Position numbers and translations under genes: made by a program
Shown here: piece after piece, positions 34,533 to 43,548 of the stretch
Position numbering within the stretch: position 1 is the stretch's first letter
Layout: each line of letters starts with the position of its first letter
Notes under the pieces: model-generated
The model's database searches: none
What the model saw: only the letters and a program-made list of their open reading frames with translations
What the model was told of the DNA's origin: nothing
Assembly (NCBI RefSeq): GCF_020172085.1
Contig: NZ_JAIVAT010000007.1
Location: 186,001 to 250,000, forward strand
Length of the DNA: 64,000 nt
Direction of reading: 5' to 3'
Origin: Rossellomorea aquimaris
GTDB taxonomy: Bacteria; Bacillota; Bacilli; Bacillales; Bacillaceae_B

Positions 34533-35663
34533 TTGAAGTCAACTATCAAAGCGTGGATCTGGCTCCTGGTGTTTCTTGGTTTATTCATCGGGGTCGGAAT
34601 CTTTCTTTCACCGGAAAAGCTGAAGGAGTATCCGGCATACGTATCGGAGTCCCCTTCCCCTACGGGAATCAAGGCCCTGTACACGTACTTGGAGAAAGAA
34701 GGAGAAACGGTCCGACGCTGGACCCTGTCGCCCGATCGGTTAACCAAAAAAGAATCTGGTCAGCTTCTGATCATGGCAGGACCGTTTACGATACCGGCAC
34801 AGGAAGAAATGGAAGAGTACGAGGATTTCATGAGGCGGGGCAACACGATTCTTCTTATGATGGACAATCCAAAAGGGATGTTCGGTACGAAAACAATCTC
34901 CGCAGGCGATGATACTGAGGTTCATCATTTAAGGGATGGCAAGGGAAATACATATCAGTCTACTGTATTATCAAATGTCCGCTTGGAAGTGGAGGAAGAG
35001 GATAAGGTCTTATTGGAGGATGTGGCAGGTACGATTGCCTATAGCTCGGAAGTGGGGAAAGGGAAACTGATCGTCTCCACCACCCCGGCATGGATGACAA
35101 ATGGGAATATTCTCAAGAAAGACCATCTTTCTATGATTCTTCTCCTGTTACAAAACGGGGGAGCGGGTGACGGACCCATCCTGATTGATGAGTATCTCCA
35201 TGGTGGAGAGAGTCAGGCTTCCCTGACGACCCTTTATCCTCAATGGCTATTGCTGCTGCTCCTTCAGCTGTCGATCTTGACCCTTCTGTGGCTCTGGATG
35301 AAGGGGAAACGGTTTGGAAGCATTCTTGTCCCCCGGGAGGAGATGGTCCGCTTCAGCGATGAGCGAATCAAGGCTCTCTCAGCCTGGTATTTGAAAGGAA
35401 AACAGTATAAGACCTCCCTTCATATCCAGTCCGATTATCTAAGGCTTCTCCTTCAGGAACGGTGGGGGATCCCGACAAGCAGGGAATGGACGGAACTGAA
35501 AGGACCGTTGGAACGAAGATTGGTCACTTTCTCAGTAGGGGAAATCAATTCCTTTGTAACCGGTTTGAATGCTGTGTTAAAGAAAGAACGAATCAATAAG
35601 CAAGAATATGTAGTGTGGTCGAAGAAAATCGAATTATTCAGGAAAGAGGTGGAGGATCATTGA
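34533..35663 (+). CDS. DUF4350 domain protein
   Basis: A 376-residue membrane-anchored protein. A helix at about residues 7-26 is followed by an extracytoplasmic region resembling the DUF4350 glutamine-amidotransferase-like fold (YVSESPSPTGIKALYTYLEKEG, LLIMAGPFT, ILLMMDNP). A second helix near residue 235-255 and a cytoplasmic tail end it. The only in-frame start is TTG 34533, since a stop lies two codons before it; AAAGGAGG is 12 bases upstream. An out-of-frame ATG at 34526 is better spaced but yields a frame that runs nowhere. The MoxR start overlaps its stop. Confidence 0.8.
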   Translation: MKSTIKAWIWLLVFLGLFIGVGIFLSPEKLKEYPAYVSESPSPTGIKALYTYLEKEGETVRRWTLSPDRLTKKESGQLLIMAGPFTIPAQEEMEEYEDFMRRGNTILLMMDNPKGMFGTKTISAGDDTEVHHLRDGKGNTYQSTVLSNVRLEVEEEDKVLLEDVAGTIAYSSEVGKGKLIVSTTPAWMTNGNILKKDHLSMILLLLQNGGAGDGPILIDEYLHGGESQASLTTLYPQWLLLLLLQLSILTLLWLWMKGKRFGSILVPREEMVRFSDERIKALSAWYLKGKQYKTSLHIQSDYLRLLLQERWGIPTSREWTELKGPLERRLVTFSVGEINSFVTGLNAVLKKERINKQEYVVWSKKIELFRKEVEDH

Positions 35664-36589
35664 AACCAGAAATCACATCCTTAATGGAGAAATTTGAAGA
35701 ACGCATCGTAGGCCAGGGAACGAATCTGAAGCTCTTGTTGTCATCCGTTCTGGCAGGAGGACATGTATTGATCGAGGGAGTGCCAGGAACCGGGAAGACT
35801 CAAATGGTTAAAACGCTGTCCCGCTTACTTGGGGGAAGCTTTAACCGGATTCAATTCACACCTGACCTGCTGCCGAGCGACATAACGGGAAGTACAATCT
35901 ATAACATGAAGGACAGCAGCTTCCAAACAATCAAGGGACCGATCTTCACCAATGTCCTGTTGGCGGATGAAATCAACCGGACACCGGCCAAGACCCAGGC
36001 TGCCCTGTTAGAAGCCATGGAAGAAAAGCAGGTCACCATCCAGGGGGAGACGTATCCCCTTGAAGATGTATTCTTTGTGGTGGCGACCCAGAACCCAATC
36101 GAGTTTGAAGGAACTTATCCGCTACCGGAAGCACAGCAGGACCGGTTCTTGTTCAAGCTTGATATTGACTTTCCTTCATTTGAAGAAGAGAAATCCGTTT
36201 TAAGGCAAGTGATCGAGAATCATGCTGACCGTAGTGATGTGGAGTCGGTCCTCGATATGGAAACGTTCTTAACGATCAGAAGGGAAATCGAAGAGGTCAC
36301 ACTGAGTGATTCGGTCTTGGATTATATTATGCAGATTGTCAGGAAGACCCGGGAAACGGAATCGATTCGCTTCGGAGCGAGTACAAGGGCGGCCATATCG
36401 ATTGGGAAGGCAGGAAGGGCATGGGCGTATCTGTCCGGACGGGACTACGTCACACCGGATGATATTAAGATGGTGGCAAGACCCGCCCTCAGACATCGCG
36501 TCCAGTTATCCCCGCACGTAGAATTGGAGGGACTGACCATTGACCAAGTCATCCAGGAGCTTATTGGGTCGATTACTGTTCCAAGATAA
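35660..36589 (+). CDS. MoxR-family AAA+ ATPase
   Basis: A 309-residue cytoplasmic AAA+ protein. Walker A is GVPGTGKT (residues 40-47), Walker B VLLADEINR (about 94-102), and QNPIEFEGTYPLPEAQQDRF contains sensor 1 and the MoxR signature. The C-terminal lid domain ends GSITVPR. MoxR proteins act as chaperones that load metals or cofactors or remodel VWA/DUF58 partner complexes. TTG 35660 overlaps the preceding stop (TTGA) and is served by GAGGTGGAGG. It is coupled to DUF4350 upstream and overlaps DUF58 by 50 bases. Confidence 0.92.
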   Translation: MKPEITSLMEKFEERIVGQGTNLKLLLSSVLAGGHVLIEGVPGTGKTQMVKTLSRLLGGSFNRIQFTPDLLPSDITGSTIYNMKDSSFQTIKGPIFTNVLLADEINRTPAKTQAALLEAMEEKQVTIQGETYPLEDVFFVVATQNPIEFEGTYPLPEAQQDRFLFKLDIDFPSFEEEKSVLRQVIENHADRSDVESVLDMETFLTIRREIEEVTLSDSVLDYIMQIVRKTRETESIRFGASTRAAISIGKAGRAWAYLSGRDYVTPDDIKMVARPALRHRVQLSPHVELEGLTIDQVIQELIGSITVPR

Positions 36590-37898
36590 GGGGATCTTGC
36601 CGACGGGTAGGCTACTGATTGGGTACCTGTGTTATTCCGGCCTCCTGTTGGTTGGTTCATTGTTCGGTTTATCATGGATGTGGATTATGATCCTGAATGG
36701 TCTGTTTATCGGATTGAGTCTCATTGATTTAACATTTTCCCCTTCGAATAAAGAAGTCGGGGTGAAGCGGAGTATTCCTGATCAAATGGAAAGGGGTCTT
36801 GAATACAAGGTGGACCTGACTATCAACAACACGTCTCATCGTGAGCTTACCTATCGCCTCCTGGACGGGACGCCGCAAAGCTTTCAGGCGTCCTTACCCC
36901 TTAACGGGACCCTAGCAGGTCATTCGTCCAGGAACCATTCCTACGGAGTGGTGACACCGGTTAGAGGAGACTATGTATTGACCAGATTGTACTTTCGCTA
37001 TCGAAGCTCCCTCGGATTATGGGAGAAACAAGAGACGGTGAAGAGTCAGGATCATGTGAAAGTCATCCCAGACTTGACAGAGACGAGAAGGGTACTGGAA
37101 GACGCCCAGCGTTTTTTATTATATGAAGGGGTGAAAATCCGGAAACAGCAGAGTGGAGCAGGGGAGTTTTCGAAGATCAGGAATTACGTGGTCGGCGATG
37201 ACCCGAGAAAGATCAATTGGCGTCAGACGGCAAAGCTCAGGGAAGTGATGACGAACGAATATGAACCTGAGCATGGAAAATATATTACGATCCTCATTGA
37301 TTGCGGAAGAATGATGGGGGCAGAGCTAAAAAAAGGGAACCGCTTGGAAAAATCCCTTGAAGCAGCCATGACGGTTGCCGCCGCTGCTCTCCAAAACGGA
37401 GACTATGTGTCGGTCCTCGCCTTTAGTAAAAACGTGAAGGCCTACATTCCCCCGGCAAAAGGGATGGCCCATTTGCAGACCATTCTCCACCGTATCTACA
37501 ATCTTGAGGTGGATGCGGCGGAATCCAATTATGCAGCGGTCCTCCATTATGTCCAGACGGTTCAGAAGAAACGGAGCCTGTTGCTATTATTCAGCGACAT
37601 CCACACATTCCTTCATGAGGACAATGCTCTATACTATCTGCAGCGTTTGAGAAGACAGCATCTTTTTTTAATGATAGGAATAGAGGATGAGCTGTTGATG
37701 AAGCAAATCAAGGATGAGCCGGTTGATGACATCAAGGCCATGATGAAAAGCATGGCCCAGAAGCAGATGCTCGTCAAGAAGAGGGAGAAAGCCAAGTGGG
37801 AAAAACAAGGCCTCCTGATGGTGGAGGCCCGAGAAGAGAAACTGGCCACGACGGCCGTTTCGCATTATATCGATATGATGAACCGAGGTTTAGTGTAG
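36540..37898 (+). CDS. DUF58 domain protein (VWA-like MoxR partner)
   Basis: A 452-residue protein. Two N-terminal membrane helices (about residues 25-62) are followed by a beta-sandwich and the DUF58 core with GAGEFSKIRNYVVGDDPRKINWRQTAK, the family signature. A VWA-like Rossmann domain follows (ITILIDCGRMMG, VSVLAFSKNV). It is the standard partner of MoxR ATPases. The start TTG 36540 lies eight bases after GGAGGG inside the moxR gene; that gives a 50-base overlap, unusual but supported by the Shine-Dalgarno. Its last nine bases overlap the convergent SpoIIM-like gene. Confidence 0.88.
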   Translation: MTKSSRSLLGRLLFQDKGILPTGRLLIGYLCYSGLLLVGSLFGLSWMWIMILNGLFIGLSLIDLTFSPSNKEVGVKRSIPDQMERGLEYKVDLTINNTSHRELTYRLLDGTPQSFQASLPLNGTLAGHSSRNHSYGVVTPVRGDYVLTRLYFRYRSSLGLWEKQETVKSQDHVKVIPDLTETRRVLEDAQRFLLYEGVKIRKQQSGAGEFSKIRNYVVGDDPRKINWRQTAKLREVMTNEYEPEHGKYITILIDCGRMMGAELKKGNRLEKSLEAAMTVAAAALQNGDYVSVLAFSKNVKAYIPPAKGMAHLQTILHRIYNLEVDAAESNYAAVLHYVQTVQKKRSLLLLFSDIHTFLHEDNALYYLQRLRRQHLFLMIGIEDELLMKQIKDEPVDDIKAMMKSMAQKQMLVKKREKAKWEKQGLLMVEAREEKLATTAVSHYIDMMNRGLV

Positions 37899-38852
37899 GA
37901 TCGCTTTGTTCAGGCGAAGCTTCCCGACAATCATATAGAGAATCAGACCGATGACCGTCAATAATGCGACCATATACTTCGCAGTAAGGGGGATCGCGGC
38001 AGGTGTGATGAAGCCTTCAATGGTCCCGGCGATGACAAACAGCGGAATCGTACCGAGGAGCAGCTGAACGGAACGCTTCGCCTGCTCCTTCAATTGATAC
38101 CCCCTTGTGAAGCGACCGGGTACAAAGAGCTTATAGCCCATCAACAATCCGGCACCGCCTGCAATGAAGATGGCCGTCAGCTCGATCATCCCATGGGGGA
38201 CGATATAAGCCCAGAATTCGTAGCTCATGCCCTGGTGCCAGAAAACGGCTGCAAGGGCCCCGACGATGATTCCGTTGTATATGAGCATATAGACTGTTAA
38301 TAAACCAAATGTGACACCGCCTGCAAATGCCAGAAAGGCCACTTTGATATTATTGGTCATGATGCCAGCGGACATGATGGAGGATTCCACCTGTCCGTCG
38401 CTTTTACCCAGATTACCCGGATCCACTCCCTGGGACATTTCAGGCGGCAGGATCGAATAAAGATGAAGGGGATCATTCACCACCGAAAGAAAGGCACCAA
38501 GCGCACCGATCGTAAATAATGCCATCGCCAGGATGACGAATTTCCACTGCTCTAGAAGCAGTCCGATAAACGTAGTGGAGAAGAAATGACGGACCTGTTT
38601 TCCGCTGGAGACTTGATCTTTGTATAATAGATTATGAGACTTCGACACAAGGCCGTTTAAATAATCCGTCACTTCTTCATTGGGAAAATACGTCTGGCTG
38701 TACGATAGATTCTGGGCAGCCTTTTGATAGAGACGATTGAATTGATCTATGGAGCTCCCCGTTATGTTTTTCTTTTTGCGAAGGGTTCCAAGGAGATCTT
38801 CAAGCGCCTTCCAATCGCCCCGGTGCTGCTTGACAAACTGCTTTACGTTCAT
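37890..38852 (-). CDS. SpoIIM-like (DUF95) membrane protein
   Basis: A 320-residue membrane protein. A soluble N-terminal 85 residues (DWKALEDLLGTLRKKK) is followed by about six helices with the stage II sporulation M / DUF95 region (FLAFAGGVTFGLLTVYMLIYNGIIVGAL and YIVPHGMIELTAIFIAGGAGLLMGY). SpoIIM itself works in peptidoglycan degradation during engulfment, but longer DUF95 proteins such as this one travel with MoxR/DUF58/RDD genes. It runs opposite to its cluster mates and overlaps DUF58 by nine bases, so the two transcripts would be complementary at their 3' ends. There is no terminator between them. Confidence 0.85.
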   Translation of the reverse strand: MNVKQFVKQHRGDWKALEDLLGTLRKKKNITGSSIDQFNRLYQKAAQNLSYSQTYFPNEEVTDYLNGLVSKSHNLLYKDQVSSGKQVRHFFSTTFIGLLLEQWKFVILAMALFTIGALGAFLSVVNDPLHLYSILPPEMSQGVDPGNLGKSDGQVESSIMSAGIMTNNIKVAFLAFAGGVTFGLLTVYMLIYNGIIVGALAAVFWHQGMSYEFWAYIVPHGMIELTAIFIAGGAGLLMGYKLFVPGRFTRGYQLKEQAKRSVQLLLGTIPLFVIAGTIEGFITPAAIPLTAKYMVALLTVIGLILYMIVGKLRLNKAILH

Positions 38853-38956
38853 TGTGCCACCTACTCGTTCTTGTGATTTCTTATTTCCTATTATAGTAAG
38901 TTTAGAAAAAAATAGAAACTATTAAAGGTAAAATCAACCAAAAGGAGGGGAAGGAC

Positions 38957-39766
38957 ATGCTTGAAGAACAAGTCGATATCAGGACCCCTGAATATGTTTC
39001 CCTGCAATTTCAACCCGCCGGCCTAGGAAGCCGGGCCGCAGCCCTGATGATCGATCAGATCATTTTGGGCATCCTCAATATTCTGATCGTGGTCCTGTTG
39101 GTCTTCGCTACCACTGGTGGAAACAGTCCATTTGCTTGGTATCTGTTTGATGTTAATTCAACCCTTTGGGGAATCGCCATCATCGGCCTCTTTGTATTGA
39201 ACTGGGGATATTTCTTTGCCCTTGAATACTTCTGGGGTGGAAAGACTGTGGGCAAGCGATTATTGGGGATACGAGTGATGCAAGAAAACGGTCATAGTGT
39301 GACCCTTCTATCCTGCTTCATCCGAAATCTATTAAGAATCATCGATTCGCTGCCGGCCGCTTATTTCCTCGGAATGATTATGATCTTCCTTCATTCCAAG
39401 CATAAACGGTTAGGCGATATTGTCTCAGGAACCATCGTCGTTCATGAACGTCGGGTGAAAGGGAAGCGAAAAGAAAAAACCATTGAAAAAGAAATACGTC
39501 AACGGGGGCTTCAAAAGGAAGACCTGTCAGTAGAGGAATGGACGTTAAAGCAGCTCGGTTCTAAAGAATGGAGCCTGATTAAAACGTACGCCAACAGATT
39601 CTCGCAGCTGCCACTGGCAAAACGGAATCACCTGAGCAAAAAATTGGCGGATATCTTATTTCCGAAACTGGGAATCGATATGGAAGGCAAGACGTATGAA
39701 GAATTGGAAAACACGCTTCTTCTTCTATATGTGGCATTAAGGGAAGAATGGGAAATCGAATTGTGA
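38957..39766 (+). CDS. RDD-family membrane protein
   Basis: A 269-residue protein. The RDD domain occupies residues 20-150: AGLGSRAAALMIDQIILG carries the conserved Arg-Asp pair, followed by three helices, GGKTVGKRLLGIRV and HKRLGDIVSGTIVV. A Lys/Arg-rich cytoplasmic tail of about 120 residues is added. RDD proteins are proposed transporters, some Na+/H+ antiporters. It diverges from the SpoIIM-like gene with 104 bases between them; AAAAGGAGGGG precedes ATG 38957. RDD genes are frequent members of MoxR/DUF58/DUF95 clusters. Confidence 0.88.
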   Translation: MLEEQVDIRTPEYVSLQFQPAGLGSRAAALMIDQIILGILNILIVVLLVFATTGGNSPFAWYLFDVNSTLWGIAIIGLFVLNWGYFFALEYFWGGKTVGKRLLGIRVMQENGHSVTLLSCFIRNLLRIIDSLPAAYFLGMIMIFLHSKHKRLGDIVSGTIVVHERRVKGKRKEKTIEKEIRQRGLQKEDLSVEEWTLKQLGSKEWSLIKTYANRFSQLPLAKRNHLSKKLADILFPKLGIDMEGKTYEELENTLLLLYVALREEWEIEL

Positions 39767-39801
39767 AAAAAGCAAAGTCTGAGGAAGACTTTGCTTTTTT
39801 G
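39766..39801 (+). terminator. Terminator after the RDD gene
   Basis: AAAAAAGCAAAGTCT pairs with AGACTTTGCTTTTTT around GAGGA. The 248 bases beyond it, up to the PLD gene, are AT-rich and show no clear element. Confidence 0.9.
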
Positions 39802-40048
39802 TGTGAGTCTTTATGCTTATAAAAGATTCATTCCTATTATCTAAAGGATTCTTTCCGAATAGTCTAAATAGATTAGTAAATATAGGGAAAATAGTAGGAG
39901 GATAGTGGCGTCGATTTACACTTTCTCTACAAAATTTACAAAATTATTAGAAAAATCATGTCCATTCTCCCCTTACATTACAAAATGCGACAAAATATAC
40001 TTGAACTTGTAATCATTTTTATACATTTGTATTCGAAAGGGGAAAGGT

Positions 40049-42007
40049 ATGAGGACAAAAAAAGTTTCATTATCGATTATCAGTATGCTGTTCTTACTGA
40101 CTGGAGTGTTGGCTCAACCTCTAGGTATAAACAAAAGTGTGGAAGCAGCGACTCAGACAGCTGTCATCAATGAAGTGGCCTGGATGGGGACGACGGGTTC
40201 ATATAATGATGAATGGATTGAACTGTACAATACTACATCAACAGATCTATCTTTGGATGGGTGGACCCTTGAAGCTCAGGACGGATCTCCGAGTATTGCT
40301 TTAAGTGGAACGGTCCCTGCACAGGATTATTTTTTACTGGAAAGAACAAGCGACAACACGATTTCAACGGTAGCAGCCGATCAGATTTATACAGGAAGCC
40401 TTGGGAATTCTAATGAAATCCTGTATTTAAAAGATGCAACAGGCGCTGTTATCGATGAAGTAGACAGCTGGTATGCAGGGGACAATACGACAAAAGCCAC
40501 TATGGCACGAATTGATTCTTCTGTCAGCGGAACGGTTTCAACCAATTGGAGTACAGCAACGACTTCTTATGAAGGTGGTTTTGGAACACCTAAAGCTGCC
40601 AATTCTTCTGCTCCTTCTGGTGGCGGCACTGAATCCCTTACGAATGTGAGTGAGGAGCTTGGTGCGATCAACGTATATTTCAACAAAAGTGCATCGACGC
40701 AATATGCGATGCCTGGTAACGAAGCGAATTACAATGTCAATCTGGAGGATCGCTTGCTGAAACGTTTAAATGCTGCAACGACATCCATTGATTTAGCTAC
40801 ATATGAAATCAATTTGCCACGAGTGATTGATGCACTGATGAATAAAGCAGCCCAAGGGGTGGATGTGAGAATTCTTGCGGATGCAAAGGACGCAACGGAC
40901 CCACATTATACTGAACGTTATGAAACGATGCGCTTATATTTAGAAAAGCTCGTCCGCGGTCAGGATGGCGTAGTCGGAACAGGGGATGATGCCCATATCT
41001 TATCGGATTCTCCTATGTTTGTCGTAGAAGATGCAACGAAACGGGCGGCATACAATCTGCCGGCAAGCTTCTCAGACTTTCCACAACGAAATGTAACAGT
41101 CGGAAGCACAGCGACAACCGGCTATATGTTTGTGGAAGGAGAATATAAAGATACGGACAGCTACTATTCACCAGGCAATCAAATGCATAACAAATTTGCC
41201 GTGATCGATGGTGAATGGGTCTTCACAGGCAGCTGGAACTATACGGTGACAGGACTTTATGGCTCAGAAGAAAACATGAATCAAGGAATCCTGGATGGAA
41301 ATCAACAGCATGTCGTAGAAGTTCACTCACCTGAACTTGCCTCAATTTATAAAACGGAATTTGAAGAAATGTGGGGAAGTGGGACAACGACGCCTGATAA
41401 TACGGTGTCTAATTTCAGCACCCGCAAAATTGATAATACGCCTCATACCCTTACAATAGGAGGAGATACGGTCGAAATCTACTTCTCTTCAGGGGATGAT
41501 GCCGTTGGACGCATGACAGAACTTGTCAAAACAGAAGCAGACGAGAATGCATACTTCACCATCTTTGCTTGGAGTGACCAGGCACTGGTGGACGAATTAA
41601 AGAACAAATGGGAAGGAAGCTATGTGGATAACCAGGGAACGCCGACTGGCTTTGACGTGAAAGGTGTTTTCGATCCAAGTTTCTGGAACCAATGGTGGTC
41701 GGCGAGTATCGAAATGACGGGAAGGACGGCTTCTCAGACGAGTACGAATAATCCTAACACTCGTTGGGCCAATCCGGCGCCTGTATACTCAGCCAATGAA
41801 AGCCGTAAGCTCCATGCCAAGACGATGCTGATCGACGCAGATACAAACAGTGATCCAACCGTGATCGTCGGATCGACCAACTGGAGTGAGAACGGAAATA
41901 ATGTGAATGATGAGAACATGCTCATCATTCATGACGATGCTATCACGAACCAATTCCTGCAAGAATTCAACGCAAGATACGTGAATGCTGGCGGAGTGGT
42001 GCAATAA
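40049..42007 (+). CDS. Secreted phospholipase-D-fold protein with lamin-tail domain
   Basis: A 652-residue exported protein. The signal peptide (MRTKKVSLSIISMLFLLTG, cleavage near VEA) is followed by a lamin-tail domain at about residues 38-185 (VINEVAWMGTTGSYNDEWIELYN). A PLD-like domain with two HKD-type motifs follows: HNKFAVIDGEWVFTGSWN near 385 and HAKTMLID...VIVGSTNWSENGNN near 590. The His and Lys of both motifs are present. Lamin-tail plus PLD or nuclease modules are typical of secreted bacterial nucleases, so a nuclease is as likely as a phospholipase. ATG 40049 follows AAAGGGGAAAGG. It is monocistronic. Confidence 0.85.
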   Translation: MRTKKVSLSIISMLFLLTGVLAQPLGINKSVEAATQTAVINEVAWMGTTGSYNDEWIELYNTTSTDLSLDGWTLEAQDGSPSIALSGTVPAQDYFLLERTSDNTISTVAADQIYTGSLGNSNEILYLKDATGAVIDEVDSWYAGDNTTKATMARIDSSVSGTVSTNWSTATTSYEGGFGTPKAANSSAPSGGGTESLTNVSEELGAINVYFNKSASTQYAMPGNEANYNVNLEDRLLKRLNAATTSIDLATYEINLPRVIDALMNKAAQGVDVRILADAKDATDPHYTERYETMRLYLEKLVRGQDGVVGTGDDAHILSDSPMFVVEDATKRAAYNLPASFSDFPQRNVTVGSTATTGYMFVEGEYKDTDSYYSPGNQMHNKFAVIDGEWVFTGSWNYTVTGLYGSEENMNQGILDGNQQHVVEVHSPELASIYKTEFEEMWGSGTTTPDNTVSNFSTRKIDNTPHTLTIGGDTVEIYFSSGDDAVGRMTELVKTEADENAYFTIFAWSDQALVDELKNKWEGSYVDNQGTPTGFDVKGVFDPSFWNQWWSASIEMTGRTASQTSTNNPNTRWANPAPVYSANESRKLHAKTMLIDADTNSDPTVIVGSTNWSENGNNVNDENMLIIHDDAITNQFLQEFNARYVNAGGVVQ

Positions 42008-42009
42008 AA

Positions 42010-42050
42010 GAAAAAAGGGTGATCCTCAAAGTGAGGATCACCCTTTTTAC
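42010..42050. terminator. Bidirectional terminator after the PLD gene
   Basis: AAAAAGGGTGATCCTC and GAGGATCACCCTTTTT form a long perfect stem. It also ends the small minus-strand gene. Confidence 0.92.
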
Positions 42051-42053
42051 CTT

Positions 42054-42341
42054 TTACTCCATCCCGGGGGCCTTCTGTATCTCGAAAATAAGTACAATTG
42101 CAGTGATCGCATGGGCAATCAATCGGATAATCGGGAAGAAGTTCAAGAAGGAAGCAAGAATCCCAAGAATGCTACCGAGAATCGGCTGATCTTCCGACCT
42201 GGAAATATACAATACACTGGCATGCCACAGAGCTATTAAACAGAGGAGAAAAGGAATTGCTTCTCCGGCGACATTACCGAAGATGGGAACAGCCAAAAAT
42301 AATTCAATTGAAAACGACAACCATTTTATACGTGAAAGCAC
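42054..42341 (-). CDS. Small membrane protein (95 aa)
   Basis: A 95-residue protein with three hydrophobic segments (IELFLAVPIFGNVAG, AIPFLLCLIALWHASVLYI, LIAHAITAIVLIF). GTG 42341 is chosen because AAGGAGGTGTG lies about seven bases upstream on this strand. The frame stays open for another 71 codons, but that part crosses array 4 and has no plausible start signal. It has no recognised family. Pattern and size suggest an integral membrane protein of unknown role. Array 4 lies in its upstream region. Confidence 0.7.
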   Translation of the reverse strand: MLSRIKWLSFSIELFLAVPIFGNVAGEAIPFLLCLIALWHASVLYISRSEDQPILGSILGILASFLNFFPIIRLIAHAITAIVLIFEIQKAPGME

Positions 42342-42455
42342 GGACACACACCTCCTTATCTCAGTGTATGAAGGGAAGGGGTGTGTGTGCCTGTATTGAG
42401 GAAATTGTTTTAGTGGGCTTTGAGAGAGGATGGGGGATGTGTCGATTTTTGTAGA

Positions 42456-42567
42456 ATGGCAGGTATATTGGGGATTTGGCAGATAAAAGTAGAAACCGGC
42501 AGATAAAATGAACATAAGGCAGATAAATCCGAAAAATGGCACGTAAATCCCCAATACGGCAGATATT
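42456..42567 (-). repeat. Exact 20-base-period array, core TTTATCTGCC (array 4)
   Basis: On the plus strand GGCAGATAAA or close variants begin at 42458, 42478, 42498, 42518, 42538 and 42558, each exactly 20 bases apart. On the minus strand the core reads TTTATCTGCC, and the end TTCTACAAAAATCGACA resembles the tail of arrays 2 and 3. Confidence 0.85.
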
Positions 42568-42572
42568 CTCCA

Positions 42573-42607
42573 AACAAAAAAACACCGCCTAGACGAAAGG
42601 CGGTGGA
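42573..42607 (-). terminator. Terminator of the VLRF1 gene
   Basis: CACCGCCT (42583-42590) pairs with AGGCGGTG (42598-42605). The A run at 42575-42582 becomes the U tract on the minus strand. Confidence 0.88.
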
Positions 42608-42615
42608 CACGATGA

Positions 42616-43416
42616 TTATGCCAGCAGTTTCTCTATCACTTTATGCTCATTCTCATTCAACAAGTTTTTCCCGATGATTTCATGAACGTTTTTATTCATG
42701 CTTTCTTCCAATACAGCGGCTTCTTCTTTATCACCGACGAGGACGATTCGCTCCCAGTTCTCATCCGCTGCCTTTTTATCAAGGATGCTGCCGAGACTTT
42801 TCCACCAACGCTGTTGATTGGCCTTCAAGCGGCTTTCGAATTCCTCCTGCTGATTGGCCTTTCCGCCTCCGCTCCCCATGCTGACATCTGCATGATGAGG
42901 TCCTTCATGTTTTCGCCAGTCATCGGTTTCCAGGTCGAATTCCATGAATTCACTGGACTGAATTTCACCAAATACCGAAGTGAGGATTTTGATTTGATTT
43001 TGCTGAAGAAGCACGAGGCCCGTATAAGGAAATTCTTCATGCAGGGACTTCAATTGATCGAGATGGGGGTTTTCCTCCCAATAAAAATTCGTTTTCACGG
43101 GAACCTGCAGTTCGAACGTCTCCCAGATGCCGCTGTCTGCTGAAGCGAAGATGATGAAGCTCCGTGGCAGTTCGCGTTCCAGGCTGTGCAAATAGTTTTC
43201 CACTTTAGGACGGATCGTTTGAAGCCGTTTTTTTTCCTCAGGTGCGCTTTCCAGATATTCTTCGAGTCGATTGAACCCGTTCTTAAGAGCGATCTTCCAT
43301 TCGCCTCCCTGCTGATCAGGGTCGCTCCGGTCCGTATTCAAATAGACGGTCAGCAGTTTATCGGGTTTCTGCAAGTACAAATGTTCAAGAACATGTAAGG
43401 TTTTGTTTAAAGACAT
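42616..43416 (-). CDS. VLRF1-family aeRF1-type release-factor-like protein
   Basis: A 266-residue cytoplasmic protein beginning MSLNKTLHVLEHLYLQKPDK. It resembles the bacterial archaeo-eukaryotic release-factor-1-like (baeRF/VLRF1) group: an N-terminal region with TVYLNTDRSDPDQQGGEWK, a middle domain and a C-terminal LVGDKEEAAVLEESMNK segment. A Gly/Ser-rich linker (VSMGSGGGKANQQEEFESRL) near residue 185 holds the position where a catalytic Gln loop sits in the family. It is proposed to cut peptidyl-tRNA on stalled ribosomes, though this is untested for most members. The ATG at 43416 follows AAGGAGGAG on the minus strand; the frame is open upstream without a start signal. Confidence 0.8.
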   Translation of the reverse strand: MSLNKTLHVLEHLYLQKPDKLLTVYLNTDRSDPDQQGGEWKIALKNGFNRLEEYLESAPEEKKRLQTIRPKVENYLHSLERELPRSFIIFASADSGIWETFELQVPVKTNFYWEENPHLDQLKSLHEEFPYTGLVLLQQNQIKILTSVFGEIQSSEFMEFDLETDDWRKHEGPHHADVSMGSGGGKANQQEEFESRLKANQQRWWKSLGSILDKKAADENWERIVLVGDKEEAAVLEESMNKNVHEIIGKNLLNENEHKVIEKLLA

Positions 43417-43548
43417 GTAACTCCTCCTTATCGAATCCTTACTTTTCATATAAACGGTTGAGGAGGGGTTTAAACATGATTTTGTAAAAAAGGGAATTGA
43501 CTGGTAATCTTCTTTGAGGAAGAATAGAGTGATAGAGGAGGAATGAGG

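Noticed and set aside
34526..34912. Separate 128-codon ORF
   Set aside because: It is out of frame with the DUF4350 gene and has no protein-like features, though its ATG is well spaced from the Shine-Dalgarno.
42342..42554. N-terminal extension of the 95-residue membrane protein
   Set aside because: The frame is open upstream but crosses array 4. The good Shine-Dalgarno supports GTG 42341.
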